Below are positions 15,838-25,981 of a stretch of DNA of 61,851 nt, piece by piece. The stretch's first letter is position 1; every line of letters begins with the position of its first letter. The DNA comes from an uncultured Bacteroidales bacterium (GTDB lineage Bacteria > Bacteroidota > Bacteroidia > Bacteroidales > F082), in contig CAJOCJ010000008.1 of assembly GCA_905236635.1 (NCBI GenBank), positions 1 to 61,851 of the forward strand, read 5' to 3'. A model generated the notes under the pieces. It searched no databases and was not told the origin of the DNA. It saw only the letters and a program-made list of their open reading frames with translations. The translations under genes and the position numbers were made by a program.

Positions 15838-18192
15838 ATGAATTTTTTTATGACCAGAAAAAAACATATCCTATTGCTGGCTATCATTATGATAATCAGC
15901 GTATTATCTTATGCTCAAGGCGACAACTCCATCAAGGGCTTTGTGTATGAGAAAAACAATGGCGAGCCGGTGATGTTTGCCAACGTGTTCCTCAAAGGCA
16001 CCACCCACGGCTCAACCACCGATATCAACGGATATTTCAGCATAACACGTATCCCTGACGGCAGCTACACCCTCATGGTGACATCCATAGGCTACGACAC
16101 CATCGCCGAGCATATAACGGTAAAGAACAGCCAGATTCTAAACAAGAAATTCCATCTGCAGGAGACTTCAATCCAGCTGCAGGCTGTCAACATCACAGCC
16201 GATAAGATAGAGGCAAAGACCGAAACCAAGACATCTGTCGTTTATATCACTCCGAAGACCATCACCAAGATTCCGTCGGTGGGCGGTCAGGCCGACCTTG
16301 CGCAGTATCTGCAGGTGCTGCCAGGTGTGGTGTTTACCGGCGACCAGGGAGGTCAGCTCTATATCCGTGGCGGCTCGCCGATACAAAACAAGGTGCTCCT
16401 CGACGGAATGATAGTGTATAACCCGTTTCACAGCATCGGACTTTTCTCTGTCTTTGATACCGATATCATTAGAAATGCTGAGGTTTACACGGGAGGTTTT
16501 GGTGCGGAATACGGCGGCAGGGTGTCGTCGATAATGGACATCACCACACGCGACGGTAACAAGAAACGTATCTCAGGAAAGATAGGCGGCTCGACATTCG
16601 GCGCCAAGGTGATGGTTGAAGGCCCGTTGAAGAAGGCCAAGACCGATGAAGACATGACGATCTCGTTTATAGTGTCGGCGAAGAACTCATATCTCGAGCA
16701 GACGAGCCAGTCGATATACAACGGCATCCTGAAGGGTGAGATACTGCCTTATAACTTCCAGGATGTGTACGGAAAAGTGTCGCTCAATGCGCCGAACGGC
16801 AGCAAGATCAACTTCTTCGGATTCAACTTCAACGATCAGGTCAACAAATATATGCCGAAAGGCTACACCAAACCTCTTGACTATAAATGGCTCTCATACG
16901 GCGGCGGCACCAACTTCGTGCTTATCCCGGGCAAATCGCCGGTGCTCATCGAAGGTAACGTGGCATATTCGAAATACGACGCATCCATCGACGACGGCGA
17001 AGGCACCCCGAGGTCAAGCTCTATCGACGGATTCAACGCAGGCTTCACCTTCTCATATTTCCTTGGCAAAAACACTTTGAAATATGGTATCGAGATGCTC
17101 GGAGTCAAGACGGTGTTCGACTACCAGAAGGCTAACGGCATCAGGCTGAACCAGACAGAGAACACCACCGAGCTGGGCGCTTTCATCAAATACAAATGGC
17201 AACTAAACAAACTCATCATCGAGCCGAGCATGCGTATCCAATGGTATGCCTCCTTGGCGGAGATATCACCTGAACCTCGTCTGGCTGTGAAATATAACGT
17301 CTGCGACTGGTTCCGCGTGAAGGCGGCGGCAGGTATGTATTCGCAGAACCTCATCGCTGCCAATAGCGACCGTGACGTAGTGAACCTGTTCTACGGATTC
17401 CTCTCGGGACAAGATAATATCCCGAAGAAGTTCGACGGCAAAGATGTGAAGACCAGGCTCCAGAAGGCAAATCATTATATCGTGGGAACCGAGTTCGACG
17501 TGTTCGACAACATAACCCTCAACGTGGAAGGCTATTTCAAGGATTTCCGCCAGCTCACCAATATGAACCGCAACCAGATATACTCCGAGACAAATCATCC
17601 GAACGACGTCTCCGAGATCGAATGGCGTGACTTCATGATTGAGAACGGAAAGGCTTATGGTATCGATTTCTCTTTGAAATATGAATATCTGAGATGGTAT
17701 GTGTGGGCTGCCTATTCATTGGCATACGTCAATAAAAACTACGAGAATGCCGATCGTGAGCTTATCAACTACCGCACTCACTACGACCGCCGTCATAACA
17801 TCAACGTCATCATGACATACACAGGCGGAGCGCGCAAACAATGGGAGTTCAGCGGACGTTGGAACCTCGGCTCGGGCTTCCCGTTCACCCAAGTCGCCGG
17901 ATTCTATGAGCATTATCCATTCGATGACATGAGCATGAGCGTCCTCCAGACCAGCGGCGACATAGGCATCATATATGGCGATCTTAACAAAGGTCAGTTG
18001 CCATGGTATCACCGCCTCGACCTCGACGTGAAACGTAAGTTCTGGTTTAGCGACAACATCGTGCTTGAAGCAGACCTCAGCGTCACAAATATCTACAACA
18101 GAAAGAATATCTTCTACATCAATATCCTGACGGGTAATGAAATATACCAGCTTCCGCTGATGCCAAGCTTCGGTCTGACCCTAACATTCTAA
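15838..18192 (+). CDS. TonB-dependent receptor with N-terminal carboxypeptidase-regulatory-like domain
   Basis: The 784-residue outer-membrane protein has a signal peptide (about residues 1-27, ending SYAQG). A CarboxypepD_reg-like beta-sandwich follows (about 32-110; GFVYEKNNGEPVMFANVFLKG ... STDINGYFSI). The plug (about 125-240) includes LPGVVFTGDQGGQLYIRGG and a DGMIVYNPFH segment. A 22-strand-type barrel completes the protein and ends in phenylalanine (LTLTF). Such receptors import large ligands using energy from TonB. The ligand is unknown. No SusD partner is adjacent, so it is not a standard polysaccharide locus. The oligopeptidase gene begins 2 bases after the stop, which hints at a peptide-related role. 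Confidence 0.92.
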   Translation: MNFFMTRKKHILLLAIIMIISVLSYAQGDNSIKGFVYEKNNGEPVMFANVFLKGTTHGSTTDINGYFSITRIPDGSYTLMVTSIGYDTIAEHITVKNSQILNKKFHLQETSIQLQAVNITADKIEAKTETKTSVVYITPKTITKIPSVGGQADLAQYLQVLPGVVFTGDQGGQLYIRGGSPIQNKVLLDGMIVYNPFHSIGLFSVFDTDIIRNAEVYTGGFGAEYGGRVSSIMDITTRDGNKKRISGKIGGSTFGAKVMVEGPLKKAKTDEDMTISFIVSAKNSYLEQTSQSIYNGILKGEILPYNFQDVYGKVSLNAPNGSKINFFGFNFNDQVNKYMPKGYTKPLDYKWLSYGGGTNFVLIPGKSPVLIEGNVAYSKYDASIDDGEGTPRSSSIDGFNAGFTFSYFLGKNTLKYGIEMLGVKTVFDYQKANGIRLNQTENTTELGAFIKYKWQLNKLIIEPSMRIQWYASLAEISPEPRLAVKYNVCDWFRVKAAAGMYSQNLIAANSDRDVVNLFYGFLSGQDNIPKKFDGKDVKTRLQKANHYIVGTEFDVFDNITLNVEGYFKDFRQLTNMNRNQIYSETNHPNDVSEIEWRDFMIENGKAYGIDFSLKYEYLRWYVWAAYSLAYVNKNYENADRELINYRTHYDRRHNINVIMTYTGGARKQWEFSGRWNLGSGFPFTQVAGFYEHYPFDDMSMSVLQTSGDIGIIYGDLNKGQLPWYHRLDLDVKRKFWFSDNIVLEADLSVTNIYNRKNIFYINILTGNEIYQLPLMPSFGLTLTF

Positions 18193-18194
18193 AC

Positions 18195-20273
18195 ATGACT
18201 AAGCCTTCGTTGAAAAAGATACCGCACGAGATGACAATACACGGTCATACTCGTGTGGACAACTATTATTGGCTTAACGAACGCGAGAATCCCGAGGTTT
18301 TGGAATATCTGAAGGCGGAGAACGCCTATCAGGAAGCGATGATGAAGCATACCGAGCCGCTTCAGAATGAGTTGTTTAAGGAGATAACTGGACGCATCAA
18401 GCAAGATGATATGTCGGTGCCTGTAAAACACAAAGGCTACTGGTATTATGCGAGATTCGAGGAGGGCATGGAATACCCGTTGTATTGCAGAAAACCAGCG
18501 AAAACAGGCGATAACCCGACTGCCATCTTGACCGAAGTGCAGAAAGCTCCTGAAAACGAGCAAATACTTCTAAACGGCTACGAGATGTCGAAAGGCTACA
18601 CTTTCTTCGATGTCGGCGGCTATAGCATCAGTCCCGATAACACATTGATAGCCTATAGCATCGACACCGTCAGCCGGCGCCAATACCAGATATTTTTCAA
18701 AGAGATAGCGACAGGCAAGATGTTTTCGGAAGTGATACAAAACACTAGCGGAAACATGGTGTGGGCAAACGACAACAAGACTATTTTCTATACCGTCAAA
18801 GACGAGTCGCTGCGTCCATGCAGGGTGATGCGACATACCCTAGGCACCGACCCGAAAGACGACGTGGAGGTGTATTTTGAAGACGACGCGACCTATGTCT
18901 CGTTTGTAAGTAAAACGAAGTCAGAGAGATACATTGTAATAATATCCGAAAGCACCTTGACATCGGAGGTGAGATACATCAACGCCGACAATCCGAACGA
19001 CGAATTTAAGGTGTTTAACAAGCGCCAGCACGACTTGCTCTATGGCATCGGGCATTACGGCGACCATTTTTATATCCTCACCAATGCCGATGGTGCGCAG
19101 AACTACAAGCTGATGCGGACGCCGGTGAACGCTACCGAAAAAGAGAATTGGGAAGAGGTGATTCCACATCGTCCCGACGTGCTGATAGAGGACTTCGACC
19201 TGTTTTCGGAGTTTATGGTAGTGGAGGAGCGTTCGAAAGGTCTGGTCAACCTGCGAGTGATGTCATGGGACGGCAAAACCGATTATTACATCAACTTCGG
19301 CGAGCCCACATATACAGTGGAGACATCAGCAAATCCTGAGTTTGACACACATCTGCTGAGATATGTATATACCTCGATGACAACGCCGGCCTCGGTGTAT
19401 CAGTACGACATGAAAAAGAAAACGTCGGAGCTTCTGAAACGTCAGGAGATCGTGGGTGGATACGAGCCGGCGGATTATGTCACTGAGAGGCTTTACGCTC
19501 CTGCAAAAGACGGCGTGACAGTTCCTATTTCATTGGTCTACAAGAAAGGACTGGTGAAAAATGGCGATAACCCATTGGTTTTGTTCGGGTATGGATCATA
19601 CGGCAATAGCGTTGACGCATATTTCTCGACAGCGCGATTGAGCATGTTGGATAGAGGCTTCGTGTGGGCGATAGCACATATCCGCGGAGGCGAGGACCTC
19701 GGCCGACAATGGTACGAGGACGGCAAACTGCTGAAGAAAAAGAATACTTTTACCGATTTCATCGCTTGTGCGGAATATCTTGTAAGTCAAGGATTTACGA
19801 ATAGCAAGAAGATGTTTGCGATGGGCGGCAGCGCGGGCGGACTGTTGGTCGGTGCGGTATCAAACATGGCTCCGCAGCTGTTCAGAGGCATCATAGCACA
19901 GGTGCCTTTCGTCGATGTTGTCACGACAATGTTGGATGACACTATCCCGCTAACTACAGGCGAATACGACGAGTGGGGCAATCCTAATGAAAAAGAGTAT
20001 TACGATTATATTTTGTCGTACTCGCCATACGACAATGTGGAGGCTAAAGAATATCCAGCAATGCTTGTAACTACTGGACTTCACGACAGCCAGGTGCAGT
20101 ACTGGGAGCCCGCAAAATGGGTGGCGAAACTGCGCGAACTCAAGACCGATGACAACCCATTGTATCTTAGGACAGAGATGGATTTCGGCCATGGCGGAGC
20201 GTCGGGACGTTTTGAGCCTTACCACGAGGTGGCGATGGAGTACGCTTTTATGCTTGATTTGCTTGAAAAATGA
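18195..20273 (+). CDS. ptrB: Oligopeptidase B-like S9A serine peptidase
   Basis: Prolyl-oligopeptidase-family enzymes cut short peptides. The B type prefers Lys/Arg. The N-terminal PHEMTIHGHTRVDNYYWLNER is the family hallmark, followed by a beta-propeller (about 70-400) and an alpha/beta-hydrolase domain. The catalytic triad is visible as Ser546 (GGSAGG), Asp631 (GLHDSQV) and His666 (DFGHGG). At 692 residues it has the usual length, and no signal peptide is seen, so it is probably cytoplasmic. It starts 2 bases after the TonB receptor, and its stop overlaps the next start by 4 bases (ATGA). Confidence 0.92.
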   Translation: MTKPSLKKIPHEMTIHGHTRVDNYYWLNERENPEVLEYLKAENAYQEAMMKHTEPLQNELFKEITGRIKQDDMSVPVKHKGYWYYARFEEGMEYPLYCRKPAKTGDNPTAILTEVQKAPENEQILLNGYEMSKGYTFFDVGGYSISPDNTLIAYSIDTVSRRQYQIFFKEIATGKMFSEVIQNTSGNMVWANDNKTIFYTVKDESLRPCRVMRHTLGTDPKDDVEVYFEDDATYVSFVSKTKSERYIVIISESTLTSEVRYINADNPNDEFKVFNKRQHDLLYGIGHYGDHFYILTNADGAQNYKLMRTPVNATEKENWEEVIPHRPDVLIEDFDLFSEFMVVEERSKGLVNLRVMSWDGKTDYYINFGEPTYTVETSANPEFDTHLLRYVYTSMTTPASVYQYDMKKKTSELLKRQEIVGGYEPADYVTERLYAPAKDGVTVPISLVYKKGLVKNGDNPLVLFGYGSYGNSVDAYFSTARLSMLDRGFVWAIAHIRGGEDLGRQWYEDGKLLKKKNTFTDFIACAEYLVSQGFTNSKKMFAMGGSAGGLLVGAVSNMAPQLFRGIIAQVPFVDVVTTMLDDTIPLTTGEYDEWGNPNEKEYYDYILSYSPYDNVEAKEYPAMLVTTGLHDSQVQYWEPAKWVAKLRELKTDDNPLYLRTEMDFGHGGASGRFEPYHEVAMEYAFMLDLLEK

Positions 20274-21646
20274 TAATATACCAGCTTTTCCCACGGGTCT
20301 TTGGTGCCAACGAAAACAAGAAATGTGGCACTTTCAGCGACATCAACGATGCTGAGATAGAACGTATCAAGTCGCTGAGCGTCAGCCATATATGGCTCAC
20401 TGGCGTGATACGGCACTCGGGCTGGCGCGACACTAATCCAGCCGTCACCAAGGGAAACGCAGGTTCGCCTTACGCCATTGTCGATTACTACGACATTGAC
20501 CCTGATTTGGCAAAGGTGAAAAAGAACAGGATGGCGGAATTTGAGCAGACTGTCGAGAGGATTCACAAGCACGGACTGAAGGTTATTATCGATTTCGTGC
20601 CTAACCACTTGGCACGCGAATATAAAGGCGACTTCACTGACGAAAACTTTTATATCTTGCCAAATCAGAAGTTTGTGGCACCTACCGAAAATGGCGATAA
20701 ATACTACGAGTTTCCTGCAAAAGCCACTGGCAATGACGTGTTTTCACCAAAGCCATCGCTGAACGACTGGTACGACACCGTAAAACTGAACTATAACAAC
20801 CACGACACATGGCAAAAGATGCTGAAGATCATGCAGTTCTGGTGCTCAAAAGGCGTCGACGGATTCCGTTGCGATATGGCTGAGATGGTGCCTGTTGAAT
20901 TTTGGAGATGGGCTATTGAAGAGCTGCGGAAGTCGTTCAATGTCACTATGATAGCAGAGATTTACCAACCAAATCTGTACCAAAGCTACATTGAGGCAGG
21001 TTTCAATTATCTGTATGACAAAGTTGGGCTGTACAACACATTGGAAAATATTTATCGTTACGGTCAGCGTGCCGATACCATTTCTGATGTATGGAAAGGC
21101 TTTAATGGATTGGATGACAATATGTTACGATTTATGGAAAACCATGACGAGGTTCGTCTCGCGTCACGGTTATTCATGCAGAAACCGGAAAATGCATATC
21201 CGTTTGTGGCGTTGTCAGCATTGATGAACCGCGGTCCTTTCATGATTTACAATGGACAGGAATATGGCGAGGATGCAGCTGATTCTGATAACGGCAGGAC
21301 ATCGATATTCGATTATTGTTATATGAAAATCAAAAATTTACAGGTTTTTGATTTTTACAAAAATTTATTGAATTTCCGTGAATCGCATCCTGCTATACAT
21401 CAAGGCGCATTCTACGACCTGATGTGGGCGAATCCGTGGTATAACAATTTCGATCCGCAATATGTTTACGCTTTCTTACGCTATTATGACAATGATAAGC
21501 TGTTGATAGTCATCAATTTCAACCTTCATGAAGGCCGCAATGTGACGGTGACAATCCCCGATGACGCACGAAAATTGATTGGTGGTTGTAATGAAAAATA
21601 TAATGTTGAATTGAAACCTGGTGATTATAAAATAATACAATTGTAA
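20270..21646 (+). CDS. GH13 alpha-amylase-family glycosidase, cytoplasmic
   Basis: A GH13 (beta/alpha)8 enzyme of 458 residues without signal peptide. The catalytic residues are visible as Asp202 (GFRCDMAEM), Glu230 (MIAEIYQ) and Asp293 (MENHDE). FVPNHLAREY near residue 108 is conserved region I. Domain C is short (about residues 375-458). It begins directly with MIIYQLFPRVFG, so no carbohydrate-binding module precedes the barrel. The next gene encodes a glycogen branching enzyme 4 bases downstream, which suggests action on intracellular glycogen or maltodextrins. The precise reaction (hydrolase or transferase) is not determined by the motifs. Confidence 0.88.
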   Translation: MIIYQLFPRVFGANENKKCGTFSDINDAEIERIKSLSVSHIWLTGVIRHSGWRDTNPAVTKGNAGSPYAIVDYYDIDPDLAKVKKNRMAEFEQTVERIHKHGLKVIIDFVPNHLAREYKGDFTDENFYILPNQKFVAPTENGDKYYEFPAKATGNDVFSPKPSLNDWYDTVKLNYNNHDTWQKMLKIMQFWCSKGVDGFRCDMAEMVPVEFWRWAIEELRKSFNVTMIAEIYQPNLYQSYIEAGFNYLYDKVGLYNTLENIYRYGQRADTISDVWKGFNGLDDNMLRFMENHDEVRLASRLFMQKPENAYPFVALSALMNRGPFMIYNGQEYGEDAADSDNGRTSIFDYCYMKIKNLQVFDFYKNLLNFRESHPAIHQGAFYDLMWANPWYNNFDPQYVYAFLRYYDNDKLLIVINFNLHEGRNVTVTIPDDARKLIGGCNEKYNVELKPGDYKIIQL

Positions 21647-21650
21647 TCCT

Positions 21651-23648
21651 ATGAAAATCGTTGACAATGACAATTGGTTGGCGCCAGTGGCGGAAGAGGT
21701 TCAGAAGCGTTACGACCGTTTCTGTAACCGATTGAAAACCATAGAGAAAGAATATGGCAGTTTGAACCGTTTCGCCTCGGCACACGAGTTTTTCGGTTTC
21801 CACTACGACCGAGTCCGCCGAGGCTGGTGGTACCGCGAATATGCTCCGGCAGCCCATTATATGTCATTGTATGGCGACTTCAACGGTTGGAATAAGTACG
21901 AAGATCCGCTCGAAAACGTAGGCAACGGCATATGGGAGCTGTTCCTGCCTGATTCAGAATACAGTACTAAACTTGTTCACGGAAGTTTGCTGAAAGTGCT
22001 AGTGCAGTCAAGCATTGGTGAGCAGGAGCGCATCCCTGTTTACATCACCAGGGTGGTGCAGGATGAGAACACCAAGGACTTCTCGGCACAGTTTTGGAAT
22101 CCCGAAAAGGCGTATAAATTCAAGAATAAATCCCCTAAGATTGACGATGAACCCCTGCTGATTTATGAGTCACATGTGGGAATGGCGCAAGAGAAAGAAG
22201 GTGTTGGGAGTTATGACGAGTTCATTGCCAATGTGTTGCCTCGCATCAAGGCGGACGGATACAATGCTGTGCAGCTCATGGCAATTGCTGAGCATCCGTA
22301 TTATGGTTCGTTTGGTTATCATGTGTCGAATTTCTTTGCTGCCAGTTCGCGCTTCGGTACTCCGGAAGAACTGAAAAAGCTGGTGGATACGGCTCATGGA
22401 ATGGGTCTGCGCGTTATCATGGATCTCGTGCACTCACACACGGTCAAAAACGTCCGAGAAGGCATCAACCTCTTTGATGGTACGGAATATCAATATCTGA
22501 AACCTGGTTTGGAGGGCGTGCATCCTCAATGGGATTCGAAGCTTTTCGATTATGGCAAGATGGCGACACTACAACTGCTGCTCTCGAATGTGAAATATTG
22601 GATCGACGAGTATCAATTCGATGGCTACCGTTTCGACGGCGTGACCTCGATGCTCTATAAAAACCACGGAATAGGGGAGACTTTCGACAGTCCTTGGAAA
22701 TATTTCGGCGACAGCGTTGACAACGACGCTGTGACATACCTACAGCTCGCTAATAAACTAATCCATGATATTGACAATCAAAATGTTACGATAGCGGAAG
22801 ATGTGAGCGGCATGCCTGGAATTTGTGCAAAAATCGAAGATGGCGGCATGGGTTTCGACTATCGCCTTGGCATGGGCTTGCCCGATTTTTGGATAAAGGT
22901 GCTCAAAGACCAGTCTGACGAGCAGTGGAACATGCATGAGTTCTTCTTCACCATGACAAATCGCTTGCAAGACGTGAAAACCATAGCATACGCTGAGTCG
23001 CACGACCAGGCGCTGGTGGGCGATAAGACATTGGCGTTCAGGCTCATGGATAAGGAGATGTACTTCGCTATGGATAAGGCGTCGCCGAATTTAGTCATCG
23101 ACAGAGGCATCGCCCTTCATAAGATGATACGGTTTTTCACCATAACTCTCGGCGGCGACGCCTGGCTCAACTTCATGGGCAACGAGTTCGGACACCCCGA
23201 GTGGATCGACTTCCCGAGATATGACAACGGCTGGAGCTACAAATACGCAAAACGCCAGTGGTCGTTGGCAGATAACAGCTATCTGAAGTACCATTGGCTG
23301 GGCGATTTCGACAAGGCTATGCTTGATTTTGTGAAACAAACCAAGGTGATGCAGGCCGCTCCGGCGTGGCTTCTGAATGCCGATGAGGACAACAAAACCA
23401 TTGTTTTCGAACGCAACAACCTGATTTTTGTGTTCAATTGGGGACAAAAATCGCTGCCGGGCTATATTATAAATGTGAAGCAGACCGGCGACTATGAAAT
23501 CGTCTTCAGCACCGATGAAAAACGCTTCGGAGGTTTTGAAAATATTGATAAAAATGCCGTTTTCCCATCTGAAAAGAAAGGCGATGAGGTTACAATGAAG
23601 GTTTATAACGTGGCCCGGACGGCAGTGGTTTACGAAGTAAAAAAATGA
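21651..23648 (+). CDS. glgB: 1,4-alpha-glucan branching enzyme-like GH13 protein
   Basis: Branching enzymes cut alpha-1,4 chains and re-attach them by alpha-1,6 bonds in glycogen. A CBM48-like N-terminal module (about residues 35-125) has HEFFGFHYDRVRRGWWYREY and LYGDFNGWNKYEDP, typical of branching enzymes. The GH13 barrel carries Asp329 (YRFDGVTSM), Glu383 (IAEDVSG) and Asp452 (ESHDQ). The MGNEFGHPEWIDFPR motif near residue 510 is diagnostic of eukaryote-type/Bacteroidota branching enzymes. The 665-residue length fits. It is the last gene of the run that starts at the TonB receptor. Confidence 0.92.
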   Translation: MKIVDNDNWLAPVAEEVQKRYDRFCNRLKTIEKEYGSLNRFASAHEFFGFHYDRVRRGWWYREYAPAAHYMSLYGDFNGWNKYEDPLENVGNGIWELFLPDSEYSTKLVHGSLLKVLVQSSIGEQERIPVYITRVVQDENTKDFSAQFWNPEKAYKFKNKSPKIDDEPLLIYESHVGMAQEKEGVGSYDEFIANVLPRIKADGYNAVQLMAIAEHPYYGSFGYHVSNFFAASSRFGTPEELKKLVDTAHGMGLRVIMDLVHSHTVKNVREGINLFDGTEYQYLKPGLEGVHPQWDSKLFDYGKMATLQLLLSNVKYWIDEYQFDGYRFDGVTSMLYKNHGIGETFDSPWKYFGDSVDNDAVTYLQLANKLIHDIDNQNVTIAEDVSGMPGICAKIEDGGMGFDYRLGMGLPDFWIKVLKDQSDEQWNMHEFFFTMTNRLQDVKTIAYAESHDQALVGDKTLAFRLMDKEMYFAMDKASPNLVIDRGIALHKMIRFFTITLGGDAWLNFMGNEFGHPEWIDFPRYDNGWSYKYAKRQWSLADNSYLKYHWLGDFDKAMLDFVKQTKVMQAAPAWLLNADEDNKTIVFERNNLIFVFNWGQKSLPGYIINVKQTGDYEIVFSTDEKRFGGFENIDKNAVFPSEKKGDEVTMKVYNVARTAVVYEVKK

Positions 23649-23691
23649 GATTTTTTTTGAAAAAAATTGTCGGACGTAAAAAATATTTTTT

Positions 23692-23699
23692 TAACTTTG
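23692..23699 (+). promoter_or_regulatory. Promoter -7 element for an outer-membrane barrel gene
   Basis: TAACTTTG precedes the ATG at 23734 by 34 bases. An ATTG lies 22 bases upstream (23666-23669), slightly far for a -33 element. Confidence 0.6.
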
Positions 23700-23733
23700 C
23701 CGAAAATAACAATTTTAAATTAAAATCCACAAT

Positions 23734-24543
23734 ATGAAAAAATTTACTATCGTAGCATTTTTAATGTTTTTAAGCGTAATCGCTTTTGCACAAAAACCAG
23801 TTAGATTTGGCGTTTATTTAGGAGGAGCATCCCCATTGGGCAACGTGGCTGATGGTGAAGCTAAAAAAACAACACTGATGCCTCTTGGTGACTACTCGCA
23901 ATGGGCAATGCTCAACGAAGAAGGTTCCGAAGGCTATGCCGGTGTCGGTGCGGATTTGGGTTTTGACGTCACAGTGGCTCTGCCGGTTGAAGGTCTCGGC
24001 GTTTTCGGAGGTATTGATTTCTTCTTGAACTCCAACAAGCAGGTTTTAAGAGACTGTATCGATGAAGAAATTAAAGAGTGGGAGAAAATCTCAGGTAACT
24101 CAAAAGCCAAAATGAACCTGCCAGAAATGATGAATATTCCGATTCTATTTGGTGTCAATTATATTCATAACTTCAATAATGTCATTGGCATTTGGGGAGA
24201 GGCAGGCATCGGTCCGAACTTCAGGCTCATTTCAAAATATGAGCAAAAACTTGAATATTCAGCAGCACAACCGGGAGTACATGGAGATTTTACTGAAGAG
24301 ACAACTACATTGAAATACAAGACCGCCACAACGCTTGGTTTCAAGATCGGCGGAGGTGCCATCCTTTGGGACAAAATGAGCATAGGCCTTGATTTCTATG
24401 CACTTGGCAGCGCTAAGATTGAAGGATCGGGTACGTATAAACAAGGAGACAATGAAGTAGACCTTGGTGATATGAAAAACTTCAATGGCAAGAAGGATAT
24501 TTCAACATCAGAACTTGTCGTGAGAGTGGGTTATCACTTCTAA
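23734..24543 (+). CDS. Outer-membrane beta-barrel protein (PorT/OmpX-like)
   Basis: The 269-residue product begins with a clear signal peptide (MKKFTIVAFLMFLSVIAFAQ). It then shows alternating hydrophobic strands and Gly/aromatic turns, and ends in VVRVGYHF, with the terminal Phe typical of outer-membrane insertion. GLGVFGGIDFFLNS and NNVIGIWGEAGIGPNFRL look like barrel strands. The exact family and function are unknown. It has its own promoter. The next gene encodes a barrel of similar design with a separate promoter. Confidence 0.78.
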   Translation: MKKFTIVAFLMFLSVIAFAQKPVRFGVYLGGASPLGNVADGEAKKTTLMPLGDYSQWAMLNEEGSEGYAGVGADLGFDVTVALPVEGLGVFGGIDFFLNSNKQVLRDCIDEEIKEWEKISGNSKAKMNLPEMMNIPILFGVNYIHNFNNVIGIWGEAGIGPNFRLISKYEQKLEYSAAQPGVHGDFTEETTTLKYKTATTLGFKIGGGAILWDKMSIGLDFYALGSAKIEGSGTYKQGDNEVDLGDMKNFNGKKDISTSELVVRVGYHF

Positions 24544-24582
24544 ATCATTGTTGATAACTATTTTCGATGTTGATAAAAAAAT

Positions 24583-24613
24583 GTTGAAGATATTGATATA
24601 GAGCGTATCTTTG
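24583..24613 (+). promoter_or_regulatory. Promoter for the second outer-membrane barrel gene
   Basis: GTTG (24583-24586) and TATCTTTG (24606-24613) are separated by 19 bases. The 5' leader to the ATG at 24704 is about 85 bases and contains AAGAGAGGATGCCG, but no clear hairpin. Confidence 0.75.
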
Positions 24614-24703
24614 CGGTGATGTTTTGAAAAATTCATAAAAAAATAAAAGAGAGGATGCCGAAAATCTCATAAAGAGTAGGCGTAATTAAAATTATTTAAC
24701 AAA

Positions 24704-25381
24704 ATGAAAAAATTATTTATCACAATTGCTTTCGTAGCAGCAACAATGTTTGCATCAGCTCAGCTTTATGTTGGCGGTAGCCTTGGCATGAACACTGAAA
24801 GTGGTAAAGTTAAAGCCGAGAATTCAGGCACAACAGTTGAGCAGGACGCTCCTAAGACATTCGTTTTCACATTTGCTCCTGAAGTTGGCTTCATGTTCAA
24901 TGACAACATGGGCGTTGGTCTTCAGCTCGGTTTCGGCATGGGTAAAATGACACAGAAAGACTACTCATTTGATCCAGCTGCAACTCTGACAGTGAAAACA
25001 ACCACAATCGCTTTTGCTCCTTACTTCCGTTATGTGTTTGCAGAAGTTGACAACTTCAAATTCTATGCAGATGCTAAGGTTTCTTATGCAATGAACAAGC
25101 CGAAAGCAACTTTCGAGCAGGATGGCACAACCGTTACACAAGATGGTGACAAAACTACCACCCTCGGCTTTGGTATCGTTCCTGGTATGGCTTATCAGCT
25201 CACAGACAACATCTCTATGAACTGCGCTCTTAACATCCTCGAGCTCGGTTTCCAGACAGAGAAAACTATTGAAAAAGACGTTGATGGTGCAGGTACAGAC
25301 GTTACAACCACTACCAACGATTTCGGTTTTGGCATCAACATGCCAAGCCCAATCACAATTGGTTTCTTCTACACATTCTAA
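24704..25381 (+). CDS. Outer-membrane beta-barrel protein
   Basis: A 225-residue protein with a signal peptide (MKKLFITIAFVAATMFASAQ). It has repeated strand-turn patterns such as VGGSLGMNTESGK, VGLQLGFGMGKMTQ and FAPYFRYVFAEVDNFKFYADAKVSYAM, and ends in IGFFYTF. This is the layout of an eight-stranded OmpA/OmpX-like barrel without a peptidoglycan-binding domain. Codon use (many GCT, GTT and CTC) and the strong promoter suggest high expression. A bidirectional terminator follows after 19 bases. The function is not known. Confidence 0.8.
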   Translation: MKKLFITIAFVAATMFASAQLYVGGSLGMNTESGKVKAENSGTTVEQDAPKTFVFTFAPEVGFMFNDNMGVGLQLGFGMGKMTQKDYSFDPAATLTVKTTTIAFAPYFRYVFAEVDNFKFYADAKVSYAMNKPKATFEQDGTTVTQDGDKTTTLGFGIVPGMAYQLTDNISMNCALNILELGFQTEKTIEKDVDGAGTDVTTTTNDFGFGINMPSPITIGFFYTF

Positions 25382-25400
25382 TATTTGAAGTGTAATTATA

Positions 25401-25430
25401 AAAAAAGACCGCCGATTGGCGGTCTTTTTT
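25401..25430. terminator. Bidirectional intrinsic terminator
   Basis: A perfect 13-base-pair stem (AAAAAAGACCGCC with GGCGGTCTTTTTT) closes a GATT loop. It is flanked by T-runs on both strands and serves the convergent barrel gene and the SlyD-like gene. Confidence 0.93.
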
Positions 25431-25964
25431 TTATTTGCATCCCTCGCAACTGCCTTCACAACTACCGCTGTCGCAACTGCCACCGCAGTGGCCGCAGCCT
25501 CCTCCGAAGTCATCCTCCTTTAGCTCGCGCACTGCGAGAATCTCGCCCTCGAAATAGAGCGGAACACCTGCCAGCTCGTGGTTGAAGTCGATCTCGACCA
25601 ATTCGAGGCTTACCTTTTTGATCTTGCCTGGCATGATGCCGTTGCCGACATTAAACTGAAGGGTGTTGCCTTCCTTGCAAAGCTCGCTGAGCGTGCCGTT
25701 TTCCATAAACATGTCTTTCTTTACGGTGAAGACCATGTCGGGATTGTACTCGCCGTAACCCTCGGCAGGAGTGAGGTGGAAACCGTATTTGTCACCTGGT
25801 TCCAAGCCCTGAAGGTTCTCCTCAAAACGAGGAAGGAACATGCCGTGGCCGAAGATGGCCTCCAACGGTTTCTCTTTCGTGGCTTGGTCGATGACCGCGC
25901 CGTCTTTAGTGTCGTTGTGCAACGTGTAAGTCAACGTCACAAATGTGTTATTCGCTACTTTCAT
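25431..25964 (-). CDS. FKBP-type peptidyl-prolyl isomerase, SlyD-like, with Cys-rich tail
   Basis: SlyD proteins catalyse proline isomerisation and bind metals such as nickel. Residues 1-70 form the FKBP domain, with DGAVIDQATKEKPLEAIFG and FLPRFEENLQGLEPGDKYGF. The insert-in-flap chaperone domain (about 70-125) has LTPAEGYGEYNPDMVF and FNHELAGVPLYFEGEI. The last 25 residues are a metal-binding tail rich in Cys with one His (CGHCGGSCDSGSC and onwards). Its stop codon overlaps the T-run of the bidirectional terminator. It appears to be a single-gene unit on the minus strand. Confidence 0.9.
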   Translation of the reverse strand: MKVANNTFVTLTYTLHNDTKDGAVIDQATKEKPLEAIFGHGMFLPRFEENLQGLEPGDKYGFHLTPAEGYGEYNPDMVFTVKKDMFMENGTLSELCKEGNTLQFNVGNGIMPGKIKKVSLELVEIDFNHELAGVPLYFEGEILAVRELKEDDFGGGCGHCGGSCDSGSCEGSCEGCK

Positions 25965-25981
25965 AATTTGATAAATTTATT